This document shows, in pieces, positions 26,710 to 36,162 of a stretch of DNA of 64,000 nucleotides. The notes under the pieces are model-generated. The model saw nothing but the letters and a program-made list of their open reading frames with translations. It ran no database searches and was not told the DNA's origin. Position 1 is the first letter of the stretch, and the number at the start of each line of letters is the position of its first letter. Source of the DNA: Bin87 sp965220265 (GTDB lineage: Bacteria > Chloroflexota > Dehalococcoidia > Lucifugimonadales > UBA3495); contig CBDCPM010000004.1 of assembly GCA_965220265.1 (NCBI GenBank), positions 4,154,001-4,218,000 of the forward strand. The letters run 5' to 3'. A program made the translations under genes and the position numbers.

Positions 26710-27802
26710 GTGAAACTCGTCGCTGCCATTGCCGTCATCATCGCCGTGATCATCGCGTGTTCATCCGAACCCGCGACGCTCCAAACCCAGCCCGCCAGCA
26801 CGACGACCCCGACGGCGAACCCCATGGCGACCGCCGCCACCGAGGCGCCGGTGGAGAAAGCCACCACCAAGGCGACGCCGACGTTGGAGCCGACCGAAGC
26901 GCCGACCGGCAACGGCACCGGCGTCTCCGACGCCAGAACCAACCACGCCCCCTACCGACGCTACGGAACCGCCTATCGCCACGCCGGTTCCGACGCAGAC
27001 GGCGATCCACACATCGGAAATCAAACTCCTGAAGGTGGCGGTCGCCGAGATCCCGACCGAACTGCCGGATTACGACCGCGATGACTGGAACCACTGGACG
27101 GACTCCGACGACGACTGCCAAGACGCCCGCCAAGAGGTGCTGGTCGCCGAAAGCCGGCGTGCCGTTTCCTACAGAACCTACAGGGGGTGTCGCGTCGCCG
27201 CCGGACAGTGGCTCGCGCCCTACACCAACACCGTCGTCATCGACCCCAGCAAGCTGGACGTCGACCACATGGTCCCGCTCGGCAATGCTCACGACAGCGG
27301 AGCATGGCGGTGGTCGACCGAACGCAGAGAGCAGTATGCCAACTACCTCGACGACCCCCAGCACCTGATTGCCGTTACGGCCAGCGCCAACCGTTCGAAG
27401 GGTGCTCGGGGACCCGAGGACTGGAAACCCGACGACCGGTCGTACTGGTGCCAGTACGCCGTCGACTGGGTCACGATCAAGGACACCTGGGACCTAACGG
27501 CCACCGCTACGGAGTTCACGGCTCTGCAAGACATGCTCACCACCTGCGATGTCCCGCATCAACTGGGGGTTGCGGTCAGCATGGAGAAACCAGATCTGCC
27601 ATCGTTCGGCGGAAGCACTCCGCGCCCCAGTCCCACTCCCAACGGCAACTCTCCTGCTTCCCAGTACGCTTCCTGCGACGCCGCGCAGGCGGCCGGAGAA
27701 ACCCGCGTACAGGGCAGCCAAGGCGGCGGCAGGGGCTTTCCGAAGTCAATGGTGCCCAGCGCCCGAGACGGCGACGGCGACGAGGTCGTTTGCGAGAGGT
27801 AA
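26710..27802 (+). pseudogene. Secreted HNH (DUF1524) nuclease lipoprotein with excalibur domain, frameshifted
   Basis: A GTG at 26710 with GAGG upstream begins a lipoprotein signal (KLVAAIAVIIAVIIAC, lipobox Cys17) and a Pro/Thr-rich linker. Near 26930-26945 the frame must change to continue (PPTDATEPPIATPVPTQT) into the conserved part, which is open from about 26945 to 27802. That part has a DUF1524-type HNH domain (VDHMVPLGNAHDSGAWRW, N-rich turn ASANRSKGARGPEDWKP, C.YAVDWVTIKDTW) and a C-terminal excalibur calcium-binding domain (DGDGDEVVCE). The role would be extracellular nucleic-acid degradation. The shift lies in a low-complexity linker, so recent mutation, programmed change or sequencing error are all possible. 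If read from the internal GTG at 27035, the enzyme would lack export. Confidence 0.75.
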
Positions 27803-28082
27803 CCCCAGGCATGCGGAAGTTAAAACCGAGAGTGGCACAACGACCTACGGCACTTCAACGAGGATGACGGCGACCAACTGCGACGCCGGCCGCCCTGACG
27901 ACGGGGCAGATGCGTTTGTTAACCCAGCGGCAATGCCCAGAACTTCCGCGCCAGAGCCACGGACACCACATCCTGAAACCACTCAAGGGGTTTCTCCCGA
28001 TGCGGCGCTCTGAACACCTGTCCGGCACCGTAGGCCCGTTGCTGTTCACAACAACGCGAACCCAGTTCCTCAATTCGCTGCC
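27803..28082. other. No gene; convergent gap
   Basis: About 280 bp lie between the end of the nuclease gene and the end of the convergent secreted-protein gene. No T-tract hairpin terminator was found, although CAACTGCGACGCC-type GC-rich imperfect repeats occur. Confidence 0.4.
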
Positions 28083-29699
28083 TCAGCCCGTCGCCACCTT
28101 TTGGCCACCGTTGGCCACCACCACCGGATGCCCGAGGTCCGCAGCATTGCCAGCGCTGTCGTACACTCCGCCTCCACTGGCGCTCAGGCTGTTGGCTGCA
28201 ATGCCGATGCCATCCATGTCCGTGTCCCCTGCCTGCACCACGTAGTGGAAGACCGACGAGTCACCGAACGTCAGGGTCGGCGACGCTTCGACCGTCGCCT
28301 GACGGGCCACTCCACCGATGTCAAGCTCAAGGCTCAGCGCTCCCTTGCGCACCACCCGCTCGTCAAATCTCACCTCCACGGTGATGCTCTCACCGGCGAC
28401 GTAGGCTTCGCCATTGGCCGGCCGAGACGTGAATCTGATTGACGACACGGCCGGTGGACTCGCGTCCACCTTATGCTTCGCCTGATGGCCAGTGCCCAGG
28501 TAGTAGGGATTGCGCTCCACGTCCGTGCCCTTGGCCTTGATGGTGCCGCCACCCGCGAAGCCGCTCTCTTCGGTCCCCAGCACGATCCCCACACCCTCGG
28601 CGTCCATGTCGCCAGGACGCACCGTGTAGCCGAAGGTCAGCGTGTCCGTACCGGAACCGCGCAGGTAGCCGGCCTCTCTGATCACTCCATCCCAGTTGTA
28701 GTCCACCACACCAAGATGAAGTTGCATCGACACGTCGCCATCCACGACAACGTCCGTGTCGAACTTCATAGAAACCTCGAGGACCTCGTTGGCGCGGTAC
28801 GCGGTCCACCCATCCGACGGTGAGGAGATTATCTGCGCCTCCTGTACGTAGGGTCGCCCGTCAACCTTCTGTTTCCAGTCACCAGTCACGCCAGCGTGGC
28901 CGTACTCGACCGGCACGTCGGTTCCCTCGGCAAAGATGCTGCCACCGAAGCCGTAGGCAGGGCTGCGGTCATCGCCCGTGGCGGCGGCGGCCACCCTGAG
29001 CCCGTCGCCGTCGAAATCTTCAGGCTGCACCCGGTAGCGGAAGATCAGGGATCTGGTACCTGAACCAGCCTCGTAGCTGGCGCCCCGCCAGGTGCTGTCG
29101 TCCTCGTCGCCGAGGTACAGGGCGAGATTCGCATCGGCGCCAGCATCGACCTTCTGGTCGAAGTCCACCGCAATGTCGATGGCGTCGCCGTTGTGGTAGG
29201 CATACTGGTCGACGGGACTCGAAGCGATGGTCACATGGACGATCTCCGGCGCGTCGTCGTCTTCAATCGTCACGACGCAGTGGTGCCACACGTCGTCGTC
29301 CCAGAAGCCGATGGCGAATGTCTCATCGTGTTCCGGCAGCGTGTCCTCCTTGGTCACGATGGGAGCCCGCAGCGTACTCTCACCACCGCTGGACTGCACC
29401 TTGAAGCCGTGGTACTCCACGTAGTCGTCGCCATCGGCAGTGTGGTACCGGTGATCCGTGAAGAAAAACGCCGACTTGATCTTGTGACCCGAACGGCGCA
29501 CTCCAATTGAGCCAGTGTTGCCCTCCTCGATGGGGTCGGGACAAACCGCGTACACACCGCCGTGGTCAGCATGAGCCTCGCTAGGCACGACCAACGCGAC
29601 GGCCACGACGGCAAGTACCGCGAATGCAGCCAAGGCGGAAAGTGGGAAAACGTTCGTAATGCCGAACCATCGTCGAATACCCCGTCTCTTCGGCTGCAT
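28083..29699 (-). CDS. Secreted Calx-beta-like / Ig-like repeat protein (538 aa)
   Basis: The ATG at 29699 is selected because CAGGAGG precedes it. The N-terminus is basic (MQPKRRGIRRW), followed by a hydrophobic stretch and an AHA cleavage site near residue 44, so it is exported. Residues ~45-150 resemble a Calx-beta domain that ends in VTIEDDDAPEIV. Three ~120-residue repeats follow, each with an edge strand (ITVEVRFDERV, LEVSMKFDTDV, IDIAVDFDQKV), a GSGT..L.F.Y.V..GD.D..G block and a GG.I...GT element. This resembles Ig-like bacterial surface repeats. It has no anchor. It is related in style, not in sequence, to the giant proteins at the left of the window. Role unknown; adhesion or matrix protein is likely. 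Confidence 0.85.
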   Translation of the reverse strand: MQPKRRGIRRWFGITNVFPLSALAAFAVLAVVAVALVVPSEAHADHGGVYAVCPDPIEEGNTGSIGVRRSGHKIKSAFFFTDHRYHTADGDDYVEYHGFKVQSSGGESTLRAPIVTKEDTLPEHDETFAIGFWDDDVWHHCVVTIEDDDAPEIVHVTIASSPVDQYAYHNGDAIDIAVDFDQKVDAGADANLALYLGDEDDSTWRGASYEAGSGTRSLIFRYRVQPEDFDGDGLRVAAAATGDDRSPAYGFGGSIFAEGTDVPVEYGHAGVTGDWKQKVDGRPYVQEAQIISSPSDGWTAYRANEVLEVSMKFDTDVVVDGDVSMQLHLGVVDYNWDGVIREAGYLRGSGTDTLTFGYTVRPGDMDAEGVGIVLGTEESGFAGGGTIKAKGTDVERNPYYLGTGHQAKHKVDASPPAVSSIRFTSRPANGEAYVAGESITVEVRFDERVVRKGALSLELDIGGVARQATVEASPTLTFGDSSVFHYVVQAGDTDMDGIGIAANSLSASGGGVYDSAGNAADLGHPVVVANGGQKVATG

Positions 29700-29764
29700 A
29701 TCGGGCCTCCTGTACAAGTAAGTTATGCCTTTAATTACGTAGACGGGGACGCCTCGGATTGGCG

Positions 29765-30254
29765 GAGCACAGAAACGCAGGCGGACTCATGCGTGCGAGC
29801 TACTACGTTGACCGCCGGATCGACCAGCACGGTCTCGACGGCTACAACAGGTGCAGCATCCAGCCGGACTTCAGTACCATCTACAGCGCCGTGGGCCACC
29901 ACGCGACCTGCTCGTACTCGACAGGGACAACGTCGTCATCATCGACGTGAAGACCAGCGGCGAACGTCCCTGGTACCGCTACCAGCTCATGATCTACCAG
30001 TACGCCCTGCCGCAGGCATCGCCCGAGCACTGCGACGCGCGCATCGCCGGCGAGATCATCCACCCTAACCAAACCCAGCGCGTCCCCCAGGGCGGCGTCA
30101 GACAGGCCTTCATCGAAGCCCTGTCCAACCTCACCCGCCGAATCTCGGCACCAGAACCGCCGAGTGCCGTTCCTCCGACAGCGTGGCCACCGACTGCCCA
30201 GAACGCGTGGAAGCTGCCCCCGAACTCGAGGCCGCCACCACCGACGACTTCTGA
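29765..30254 (+). pseudogene. Decayed paralogue of the PD-(D/E)XK nuclease gene
   Basis: Three frame segments line up with the intact gene at 22106-22756. At about 29790, MRASYYVDRRIDQHGLDGYN corresponds to its N-terminal third. At 29905-30140, DLLVLDRDNVVIIDVKTSG, RYQLMIYQYALPQ and GEIIHPNQTQRVP correspond to its catalytic core (intact: VIVDAKTGHESP, VQVMIYLYAVP, GQVTYRDHTVRIP). At 30160-30254, ECRSSDSVATDCPERVEAAP ends in TTDDF-stop (intact ECRFCDITTADCPERIEEG, TTDF-stop). At least two frameshifts separate them, and the middle Cys of the C-terminal cluster is lost. Confidence 0.75.
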
Positions 30255-30401
30255 CCAGCGCGGCCAAGCACGACCTGATCAAGCGCAAACGCTGCGACAC
30301 GCAGGCACCACTACGGCCATCACGCGACCCACTTCGGGCCGAAGAAACGCGGCCAGCATTGAACACACAGACCCGCCCCGTTCCGGCCGGCTGGTTACAA
30401 T

Positions 30402-30431
30402 TTGAACATACGACAGATTGTGTGGTACAAA
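30402..30431 (+). promoter_or_regulatory. Candidate sigma-70-type promoter for the eight-gene cluster
   Basis: TTGAAC (30402-30407) and TACAAA (30426-30431) are separated by 18 bases in an AT-rich patch after a GC-rich decayed region. It would give a leader of about 115 bases before the first ParB-like gene. No operator repeat was seen around it. Confidence 0.35.
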
Positions 30432-30553
30432 TCCGGGCGTATTGGCGGTGGTCAATCCAAGGGAAGGCCGTATGCGCGGTGTCCGAGTAGCGACAGCGCA
30501 CTCGCCAACCTACCCAGTTGTAGGCCACCCATCGCTCCCTTGGTTGGTGGAGA

Positions 30554-31579
30554 ATGCGCGACGCTGTACAGGTCCCTGTGGACAAAATCATCCTCGACAA
30601 GACGAACCCGAGGATCAAGCACTACTTGGAGATGTACGCCGACATCTCAAACGAAGCTCAAATGCTTCTCGCACTCGGAGCAGGCGCCGAAGAAGAGAGC
30701 GGAGACACTGCCCAAGCATCATTCAATCGCTTAAGGCACTCAATCAAGGCTTCCGGTGGAATCATCCAACCCATCATCGTGAAACCGTCCGATGGTGAGA
30801 TGTACCTTTGCATCGAGGGCAACACCAGGGTCGCCATATACAGGCAACTTCGTAGCGAAGAAACAATCGACGGCAACGGAACCAGCCGATGGGACCTGAT
30901 TCCAGCCATTGTCGACAGCGAGATCGACGACAGCGAAACACACCGGATCAGGCTTCAAGTCCATTTGGTGGGCAACCGTCCATGGGATGCCTACTCGAAA
31001 GCGAAGTACCTGAACGAGTTAGTGGAAGACTACAAGATGCCACTCGCCGAGTTGGTGGATTACTGCGGCGGGTCTCAAGGCGACATCAGGCAGTCAATCG
31101 CCGCGTACCGAGACATGGAAGTGCACTACCGACCGGTCGTCGAAGCAGATTCCAGTAACATTTTCGACCCCTCCAGGTTCAGTGCGTTCGTCGAACTCCA
31201 GAAACCAGGGATCAAACACTCGCTCTACGGAGCCGGGTACAACGAAGGACATTTCAGCGAATGGATCGACAGCCACAAACTGGCCCCGCTGGCGTTGGTG
31301 CGGAAGCTACCCCAAATCCTGAACGACCCTGACGTCAGACGAACCTTCCTGAGAGACGGTGCCAGAGCAGCGGCGCGGGAGTTGGACACACCCGACCTGG
31401 ACACCAGACTCCGGGAGGCAAACATCTCCCAATTGGCTCGAGCACTGCAGGAGAAAATAAACACTCTGTCGTATGAGCAGTCCCAAGCGGTCGTGGCAAA
31501 CGAAAATTCAGACGAGTTCCTGGAACTACACGACCTGTTCACAACGGTCCAAGAACTTCTCCAGTTGCACACGGATTAG
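30554..31579 (+). CDS. ParB/Srx-like domain protein, first of two (341 aa)
   Basis: The N-terminal ~120 residues match a ParB/sulfiredoxin-like domain: VPVDKIILDKTNPRIKHY, then GGIIQPIIVKPSDGEMYLCIEGNTRVAIYRQL, where EGNTR is the nucleotide-binding GxxR-type motif. The domain binds CTP or ATP and can act as an NTPase or nuclease. The remainder is helical (NRPWDAYSKAKYLNELVEDYKMPLAELVDYCG), like the HTH part of ParB, with a ~120-residue unique tail. It is the first gene of a tightly spaced run, with 22 bp to the next. It is not a chromosome-segregation parB: there is no parA and no parS-type repeat. A role in guiding DNA recognition or modification is inferred from context. The start is uncertain because the ribosome binding sequence is almost touching the ATG. 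Confidence 0.8.
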   Translation: MRDAVQVPVDKIILDKTNPRIKHYLEMYADISNEAQMLLALGAGAEEESGDTAQASFNRLRHSIKASGGIIQPIIVKPSDGEMYLCIEGNTRVAIYRQLRSEETIDGNGTSRWDLIPAIVDSEIDDSETHRIRLQVHLVGNRPWDAYSKAKYLNELVEDYKMPLAELVDYCGGSQGDIRQSIAAYRDMEVHYRPVVEADSSNIFDPSRFSAFVELQKPGIKHSLYGAGYNEGHFSEWIDSHKLAPLALVRKLPQILNDPDVRRTFLRDGARAAARELDTPDLDTRLREANISQLARALQEKINTLSYEQSQAVVANENSDEFLELHDLFTTVQELLQLHTD

Positions 31580-31601
31580 AGGACTCGATTGAGCCTACGT
31601 C

Positions 31602-32042
31602 GTGGCCGAGAGTCGTCAACATCAAGGTTTGGTCCTACGGGCCGTCCGCGCGGTCCGCACCAGCATGGGCGATGAGAAAATCTCCGCACTCTGCGCAGAT
31701 CTCCCAGGCACATCGTACGGAATGCCGCCTAAGATTAACGACCATCGCCCAGACCTTTACGCGACCGGTTCGGGACTAACAATCGTTGGGGAAGCCAAGC
31801 CTCCTTGGGACGTGGAATCGGCAAGGACTGAGCTACAGCTTCAGTCATTTACGAAGTACGTAGAGATGGATGGCTCACGCCACCTCGTTTTGGCCGTCAA
31901 TTGGGTCAGCACCGCGACAGCAAACGCCGTCATCAGAAGCCTTGCCAAGGATTGGCCGAGCTTGAAGCACAGAGTCCATTTCCTCGACGGTCGAAGCCCA
32001 CTCGTCCTTCCCACGGACCACCAACGTCATGCTGCGGACTGA
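31602..32042 (+). CDS. Small putative PD-(D/E)XK-like nuclease (146 aa)
   Basis: The core has KINDHRPDLYATGSGLTIVGEAKPPWDVESARTELQLQSFTKYV. The D, the GEAK (E-x-K) and the downstream Q helix fit the PD-(D/E)XK fold of Hjc/VRR-like and restriction enzymes, at about residues 46-88. The C-terminal half has a strand-helix pattern (HLVLAVNWVSTATANAVI). The GTG start at 31602 has no clear Shine-Dalgarno sequence and may rely on coupling to the upstream gene. Its 3' end overlaps the helicase gene by 14 nt. The nuclease and helicase would form the restriction-like effector part of the cluster. The assignment rests on motif spacing only. Confidence 0.6.
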   Translation: MAESRQHQGLVLRAVRAVRTSMGDEKISALCADLPGTSYGMPPKINDHRPDLYATGSGLTIVGEAKPPWDVESARTELQLQSFTKYVEMDGSRHLVLAVNWVSTATANAVIRSLAKDWPSLKHRVHFLDGRSPLVLPTDHQRHAAD

Positions 32043-33516
32043 CCACCGTATTCGCTACAGCGCGCGCCACGAAGCCCTTCCGTACCAAGCTGATGCGGTG
32101 AAGGCTACGGTCGACCTCGAATACGCGGCATTGTTCCACGAGCAGGGGTTGGGCAAAACGAAAATGGCCCTCGACCTTGCCCTGCGTTGGCTCGCAGCGC
32201 GAACCGTCGATTCGGTTCTCGTCGTGACGAAAAAGAGCCTCGTCAAAAACTGGGAAAGGGAAGCACTGCTTCACACGAGCCTGAAACCCGTCATACTTAC
32301 CCAAGACCGCCAGTCTAACTTCTACGCCTTCAACAGGCCCGGGCGGCTCTACCTAGCCCATTACGAGGTGATGCACTCGGAAAGAGGCCGACTGCAGCTT
32401 TTTGCCAAAGCGCGACATCTGGGGGTAATACTGGACGAATCACAGAGGATCAAAAACCCCAGCACGAAAGTTGCCGTCGCGTTACACGGCTTAGCTCCAC
32501 TGCTGACCAAACGGGTAATAATGACCGGTACCCCCGTCGCAAATCGGCCCTACGACATCTGGTCGCAGGTGTTCTTCCTGGACCAAGGGGCGTCGCTCGG
32601 CCACTCGTACCAGTCGTTCAAATCAAAGATGGACCTGACCAAGAACCTCGGAACCAACGAGCTGGCCACCAGCGCGTTCGAAACCCAACTCGCCCAAATC
32701 TTCCAGAAGATCAGCCATTTCTCCATCAGAGAAACCAAAGACAGCGCCGAGGTCCAGCTGCCGAGCAAATTCATCAGAAACACAAAGGCTGAATTGGAGC
32801 CGGCCCAAGCCCGATTGTATGACAAGTACCGCAGCGAACTGGCGGCCGAGGTCCTGCAGAACGCGGTCGAGACAGTAGACCAAGCCGAGACCGTACTGAA
32901 GCGCTTGCTCCGGCTGGTCCAAGTGGCCTCCAATCCAGCACTGGTTGACGAATCCTACCGCGACACTCCCGGCAAGTTCAAACTCCTGGACAACATCGTC
33001 GCTGACAGAGACCCAAACGGGCCCAAAACCATAATCTGGACCGCCTTCACCCAAAACGCCGATACAATCGCCGAGCGCTACCCTGCGCTCCGCCCAGCTT
33101 TAGTACACGGTGGGCGCTCAATGGCAGACCGCAACGAGGATTTGCAAAGGTTCATGGACCACCCTGACTGTCGATTACTGGTGGCCACCCCAGGTGCAGC
33201 GAAAGAAGGGCTCACCCTCACGGTGGCTGACCACGCCGTGTTCTTTGACCGGACCTTCAGCCTCGATGACTACCTGCAAGCGCAGGACCGCATCCACAGA
33301 ATCTCCCAGACCAATGACTGCTTGGTGGAAAACCTAGTCGCCGTTGGCACCGTTGATGAGTGGGTAGGCGAACTCCTGTCAGCCAAAGAACTGGCGGCCT
33401 CGCTAGCGCAGGGAGACATTGGAATAGAAGAGTACCGAGGACACGCCACGTACGCATTCAACCGAGTATTGACTGAGATATTAGACGCGGAAGGAGAGAA
33501 CCCATGGGACAGCTGA
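32029..33516 (+). CDS. SNF2-family superfamily II helicase/translocase (495 aa)
   Basis: An ATP-dependent DNA translocase without obvious accessory domains. Motifs: Q-like YQADAVKA (19-26), motif I EQGLGKTK (38-45), motif Ia VLVVTKKSLVKNWERE, motif II DESQ (136-139, in place of DEAH/DEGH), motif III MTGTPVANRP (165-174), motif IV region TIIWTAFTQNAD, motif V VATPGAAKEGLTLT, motif VI QAQDRIHRISQTN (about 417-429). At 495 residues it is compact for the family. It overlaps both neighbours (14 nt with the nuclease, 13 nt with the second ParB-like gene). By analogy with SNF2 proteins in restriction and phage-defence islands, it may move along or remodel DNA for the nuclease or the radical SAM enzyme. 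Confidence 0.92.
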   Translation: MLRTDHRIRYSARHEALPYQADAVKATVDLEYAALFHEQGLGKTKMALDLALRWLAARTVDSVLVVTKKSLVKNWEREALLHTSLKPVILTQDRQSNFYAFNRPGRLYLAHYEVMHSERGRLQLFAKARHLGVILDESQRIKNPSTKVAVALHGLAPLLTKRVIMTGTPVANRPYDIWSQVFFLDQGASLGHSYQSFKSKMDLTKNLGTNELATSAFETQLAQIFQKISHFSIRETKDSAEVQLPSKFIRNTKAELEPAQARLYDKYRSELAAEVLQNAVETVDQAETVLKRLLRLVQVASNPALVDESYRDTPGKFKLLDNIVADRDPNGPKTIIWTAFTQNADTIAERYPALRPALVHGGRSMADRNEDLQRFMDHPDCRLLVATPGAAKEGLTLTVADHAVFFDRTFSLDDYLQAQDRIHRISQTNDCLVENLVAVGTVDEWVGELLSAKELAASLAQGDIGIEEYRGHATYAFNRVLTEILDAEGENPWDS

Positions 33517-34532
33517 TGCTCGACAAAAAGCCAGTACCGTACGAAGAGCTCACAGTGCCTGTGGAACGTTTGGCTTTCTACCCAGAAAACCCTCGGATCT
33601 ACTCCCGCTTCGCGGGTGAAGATGACCGCACACAGGAAAAGATCCAGCGGATGCTGGAAACAATGGAACACGTCAAGTCCCTCCGGTCCCAAATCGACAG
33701 AGACGGCCAAGTAAATGAACAGCTGTACTGCGTTCCGGTTCACAACGACTCGCCCCTACATGGCGACTATGACTACCAAGTCCTTGAAGGCAACAGCCGA
33801 CTTGCGGCGCTTAAAATGAGCCGCAAAGGTTCCATCCCTCTGACTGAACTACCCTGCTACATCCTTGATTTCTCACAATACGCCACCCAAGAGACCGAGA
33901 GCCTCATCTTCTCTTTGCTGGGGCGATTCCACATCGTCGGCAAAACCAACTGGGAAACCTACGAGAATGCTGCATACATCCACCGCCGCTTCAACAACCA
34001 GGGTGCGACAGTCGAAGAGATCGCAAAGGACATCGAGCAAACGCCTGCTAAAGTACGGCACATGCTTGAAGCATTCGACATGATGGTCGCAGCGGACGAT
34101 AACGACACCACCCACTGGAGTTATTACGACGCGTACGTGTCCAGCAGCAAACTCAGGAAACCGAGAGCCGACATCCCAGGATTGGACGACCGTGTGGTGT
34201 CTCTAATAAAAGTCGGGGAGTTCCAACGGGCGTTGGACATGCGTGACAAACTGCCAGATGTCCTACGCAATCAGCGGGCCCGCCGGATTTTCCTTGACGA
34301 AGAGGATAATCCCTTCGGTGAGGCATTAGCGATTGCCGAACTCAGCGGGGACACCGATGCCGTGTTCAAGCGCCTGCAACGTTTCCGGAACGATCTCGGC
34401 ACGCAACAAACAAAGCGTCAGCTGAACCAACTATTGAAGAGCAAACAGTCACGAAGCAAAACGAAATTCGAACTGGAAAAGATCGTGTCTGTCGCTAGTC
34501 AACTACTGAAACGAGTACCGAACGATGAGTAA
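33504..34532 (+). CDS. ParB/Srx-like domain protein, second of two (342 aa)
   Basis: The ATG at 33504 has AAGGAGAG upstream, inside the end of the helicase gene. The N-terminal domain has VPVERLAFYPENPRIYSRF, a long helical insertion, then DYDYQVLEGNSRLAALKMSR with the EGNSR signature. A ParB-like helical region follows (GKTNWETYENAAYIHRRFNNQGATVEEIAKDIEQTPAKVRHMLEAFDMM), with a helix-turn-helix. The C-terminal third is charged and helical. It is similar in length and design to the first ParB-like gene but clearly diverged, so this is probably an old functional pair that could form a heterodimer. The next gene overlaps by 8 nt. Confidence 0.8.
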   Translation: MGQLMLDKKPVPYEELTVPVERLAFYPENPRIYSRFAGEDDRTQEKIQRMLETMEHVKSLRSQIDRDGQVNEQLYCVPVHNDSPLHGDYDYQVLEGNSRLAALKMSRKGSIPLTELPCYILDFSQYATQETESLIFSLLGRFHIVGKTNWETYENAAYIHRRFNNQGATVEEIAKDIEQTPAKVRHMLEAFDMMVAADDNDTTHWSYYDAYVSSSKLRKPRADIPGLDDRVVSLIKVGEFQRALDMRDKLPDVLRNQRARRIFLDEEDNPFGEALAIAELSGDTDAVFKRLQRFRNDLGTQQTKRQLNQLLKSKQSRSKTKFELEKIVSVASQLLKRVPNDE

Positions 34533-36162
34533 AAACATCCTCCTCATTGAGCCTGGCTACCCGAACAAATACCCACCTTTAGGCTTGATGAAACTCGCCG
34601 CCTACCACGGACCTTCTGGCCTAAACGACACGGTAAAGTTTGTCAAAGGCAATGACCCTGAGGTAATGATCCAATCTTGGGAACGGATCTACGTCACGAC
34701 GCTGTTCAGCTTCGAGTGGAAGCGCACTGCCGACGCCATCGACTTCGCTATCCGCGCGGCCGGAGGACAGAATGAACGTGTCTTCGTAGGCGGCATCGCC
34801 GCCTCATTGATGCACGACCAGTTTCTGAACGAACCTCGATGGGCAGGGGTCAGATTCATCAAAGGCCTGCTTGACGGCCCGCCGGCTTCCGCTCTGCAAT
34901 TGTCGGCTGAAGAGTTCGAATACGGTCACGAGGACCTTCACGGGACGCCCATTGAAGAGTTGGTCCCCGACTACTCAATCCTGGACCACGTGGATTACCG
35001 GTACCCCGTCAACGATGCCTACTTCGGATACGCCTCGCGCGGGTGCGTCCGCAAATGCTCGTTCTGCGGCGTACCTCAACTTGAAGGGGCTCAACGTGAC
35101 ATGCCGCCACTGTCCAATTTGGTCAACGGCGTCAAGGCTAATCACGGGGAAAAGAAAGACCTAGTCCTTATGGACAATAACGTCACCGCTGCTCCCAAGT
35201 ACAAAGAAGTGATTGCGGAGATCGTCGACCTGGGTTTCGAGGCCGGCGCCACCATGGTCCGCGACGGCAATCGTCGCGTGAAACGCCGGGTCGACTTCAA
35301 CCAAGGAGTGGACGCCAGGATCCTGTCAAAGTCGCCAATGTACCTCGAGGAAATGAGCAAAATTTGCATCAGCCCCCTCAGGATCGCGTTCGACCACATC
35401 GGCGTCCGGAAACCCTACGAAACCGCTGTCCGGATGGCTGCTGACAACCAGATCCTGTCGCTTTCCAACTATATGTTGTACAACTTCATGGACACGCCGG
35501 AAGACCTGTACCAACGGATGAACGTAAACATCCTGCTCAACCAAGAGCTCGGGGTCCGCATCTGGTCATTCCCCATGCGGTACCAACCAGTGAATCTCAA
35601 AGACCGTTCTCACGTCGGCAAGAATTGGAACCGCTACTGCCTCCGGTCATTCCAGATAATGCTGCAAGCCACTCACGGTGTAGTCAGCGGAAACCCCGAA
35701 TTCTTCCTACGAGCCTACGGGCAAAACCGAGAAGAATTTCAACACCTGCTCAGCCTGCCCCACGGGTTCCTGTTCCACCGGGACTACTTTGAGTTCGGCG
35801 ATGGTCGGGGCATCCGTGAAGAGTATGAGACACTGCAGAATCGGATGACCGAAAGCCAAAAGCAGGAACTAACTGCTCTGCTATCGGGCCCATCCGGGAC
35901 GAGAATGCCCGGCGAAAGAAGGCTCGCAAAAATGGCAGACGACCAATCGCTTGATACCATGGTCCAGCAGGCACTGCGTTTTCACGCCATGCACTCAAAG
36001 TACGACGTGGCACATAGTGACAAGTCTCAAACGACGCCCGCTACGTCGACTTCAGACGGCATTACATTGGGGCAAGATGAAATCGTAGAAGACGCCGGTC
36101 TTTTCGACCACGAGGAAACCCTGAAAAAGACTGGAAAGGTAATCGAATTAATGAAGAGGTGA
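34525..36162 (+). CDS. Radical SAM protein with B12-binding-like N-terminus (545 aa)
   Basis: The core motif C-x3-C-x2-C is at Cys174, Cys178 and Cys181 (RGCVRKCSFCGVP). It is preceded by a Rossmann-like domain (NILLIEPGYPNKYPPLGLMKLAAYHGP, then VFVGGIAASLMHDQF) like the B12-binding domain of many radical SAM enzymes, but without the DxHxxG cobalamin ligand. After the SAM domain comes a ~150-residue region with few conserved cysteines. A radical SAM enzyme inside a ParB-SNF2-nuclease-GHKL run suggests chemical modification of DNA bases (methylation, methylthiolation or ring chemistry) or of a partner protein. This is inference. It overlaps the GHKL gene by 4 nt (GTGA). Confidence 0.88.
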   Translation: MSKNILLIEPGYPNKYPPLGLMKLAAYHGPSGLNDTVKFVKGNDPEVMIQSWERIYVTTLFSFEWKRTADAIDFAIRAAGGQNERVFVGGIAASLMHDQFLNEPRWAGVRFIKGLLDGPPASALQLSAEEFEYGHEDLHGTPIEELVPDYSILDHVDYRYPVNDAYFGYASRGCVRKCSFCGVPQLEGAQRDMPPLSNLVNGVKANHGEKKDLVLMDNNVTAAPKYKEVIAEIVDLGFEAGATMVRDGNRRVKRRVDFNQGVDARILSKSPMYLEEMSKICISPLRIAFDHIGVRKPYETAVRMAADNQILSLSNYMLYNFMDTPEDLYQRMNVNILLNQELGVRIWSFPMRYQPVNLKDRSHVGKNWNRYCLRSFQIMLQATHGVVSGNPEFFLRAYGQNREEFQHLLSLPHGFLFHRDYFEFGDGRGIREEYETLQNRMTESQKQELTALLSGPSGTRMPGERRLAKMADDQSLDTMVQQALRFHAMHSKYDVAHSDKSQTTPATSTSDGITLGQDEIVEDAGLFDHEETLKKTGKVIELMKR

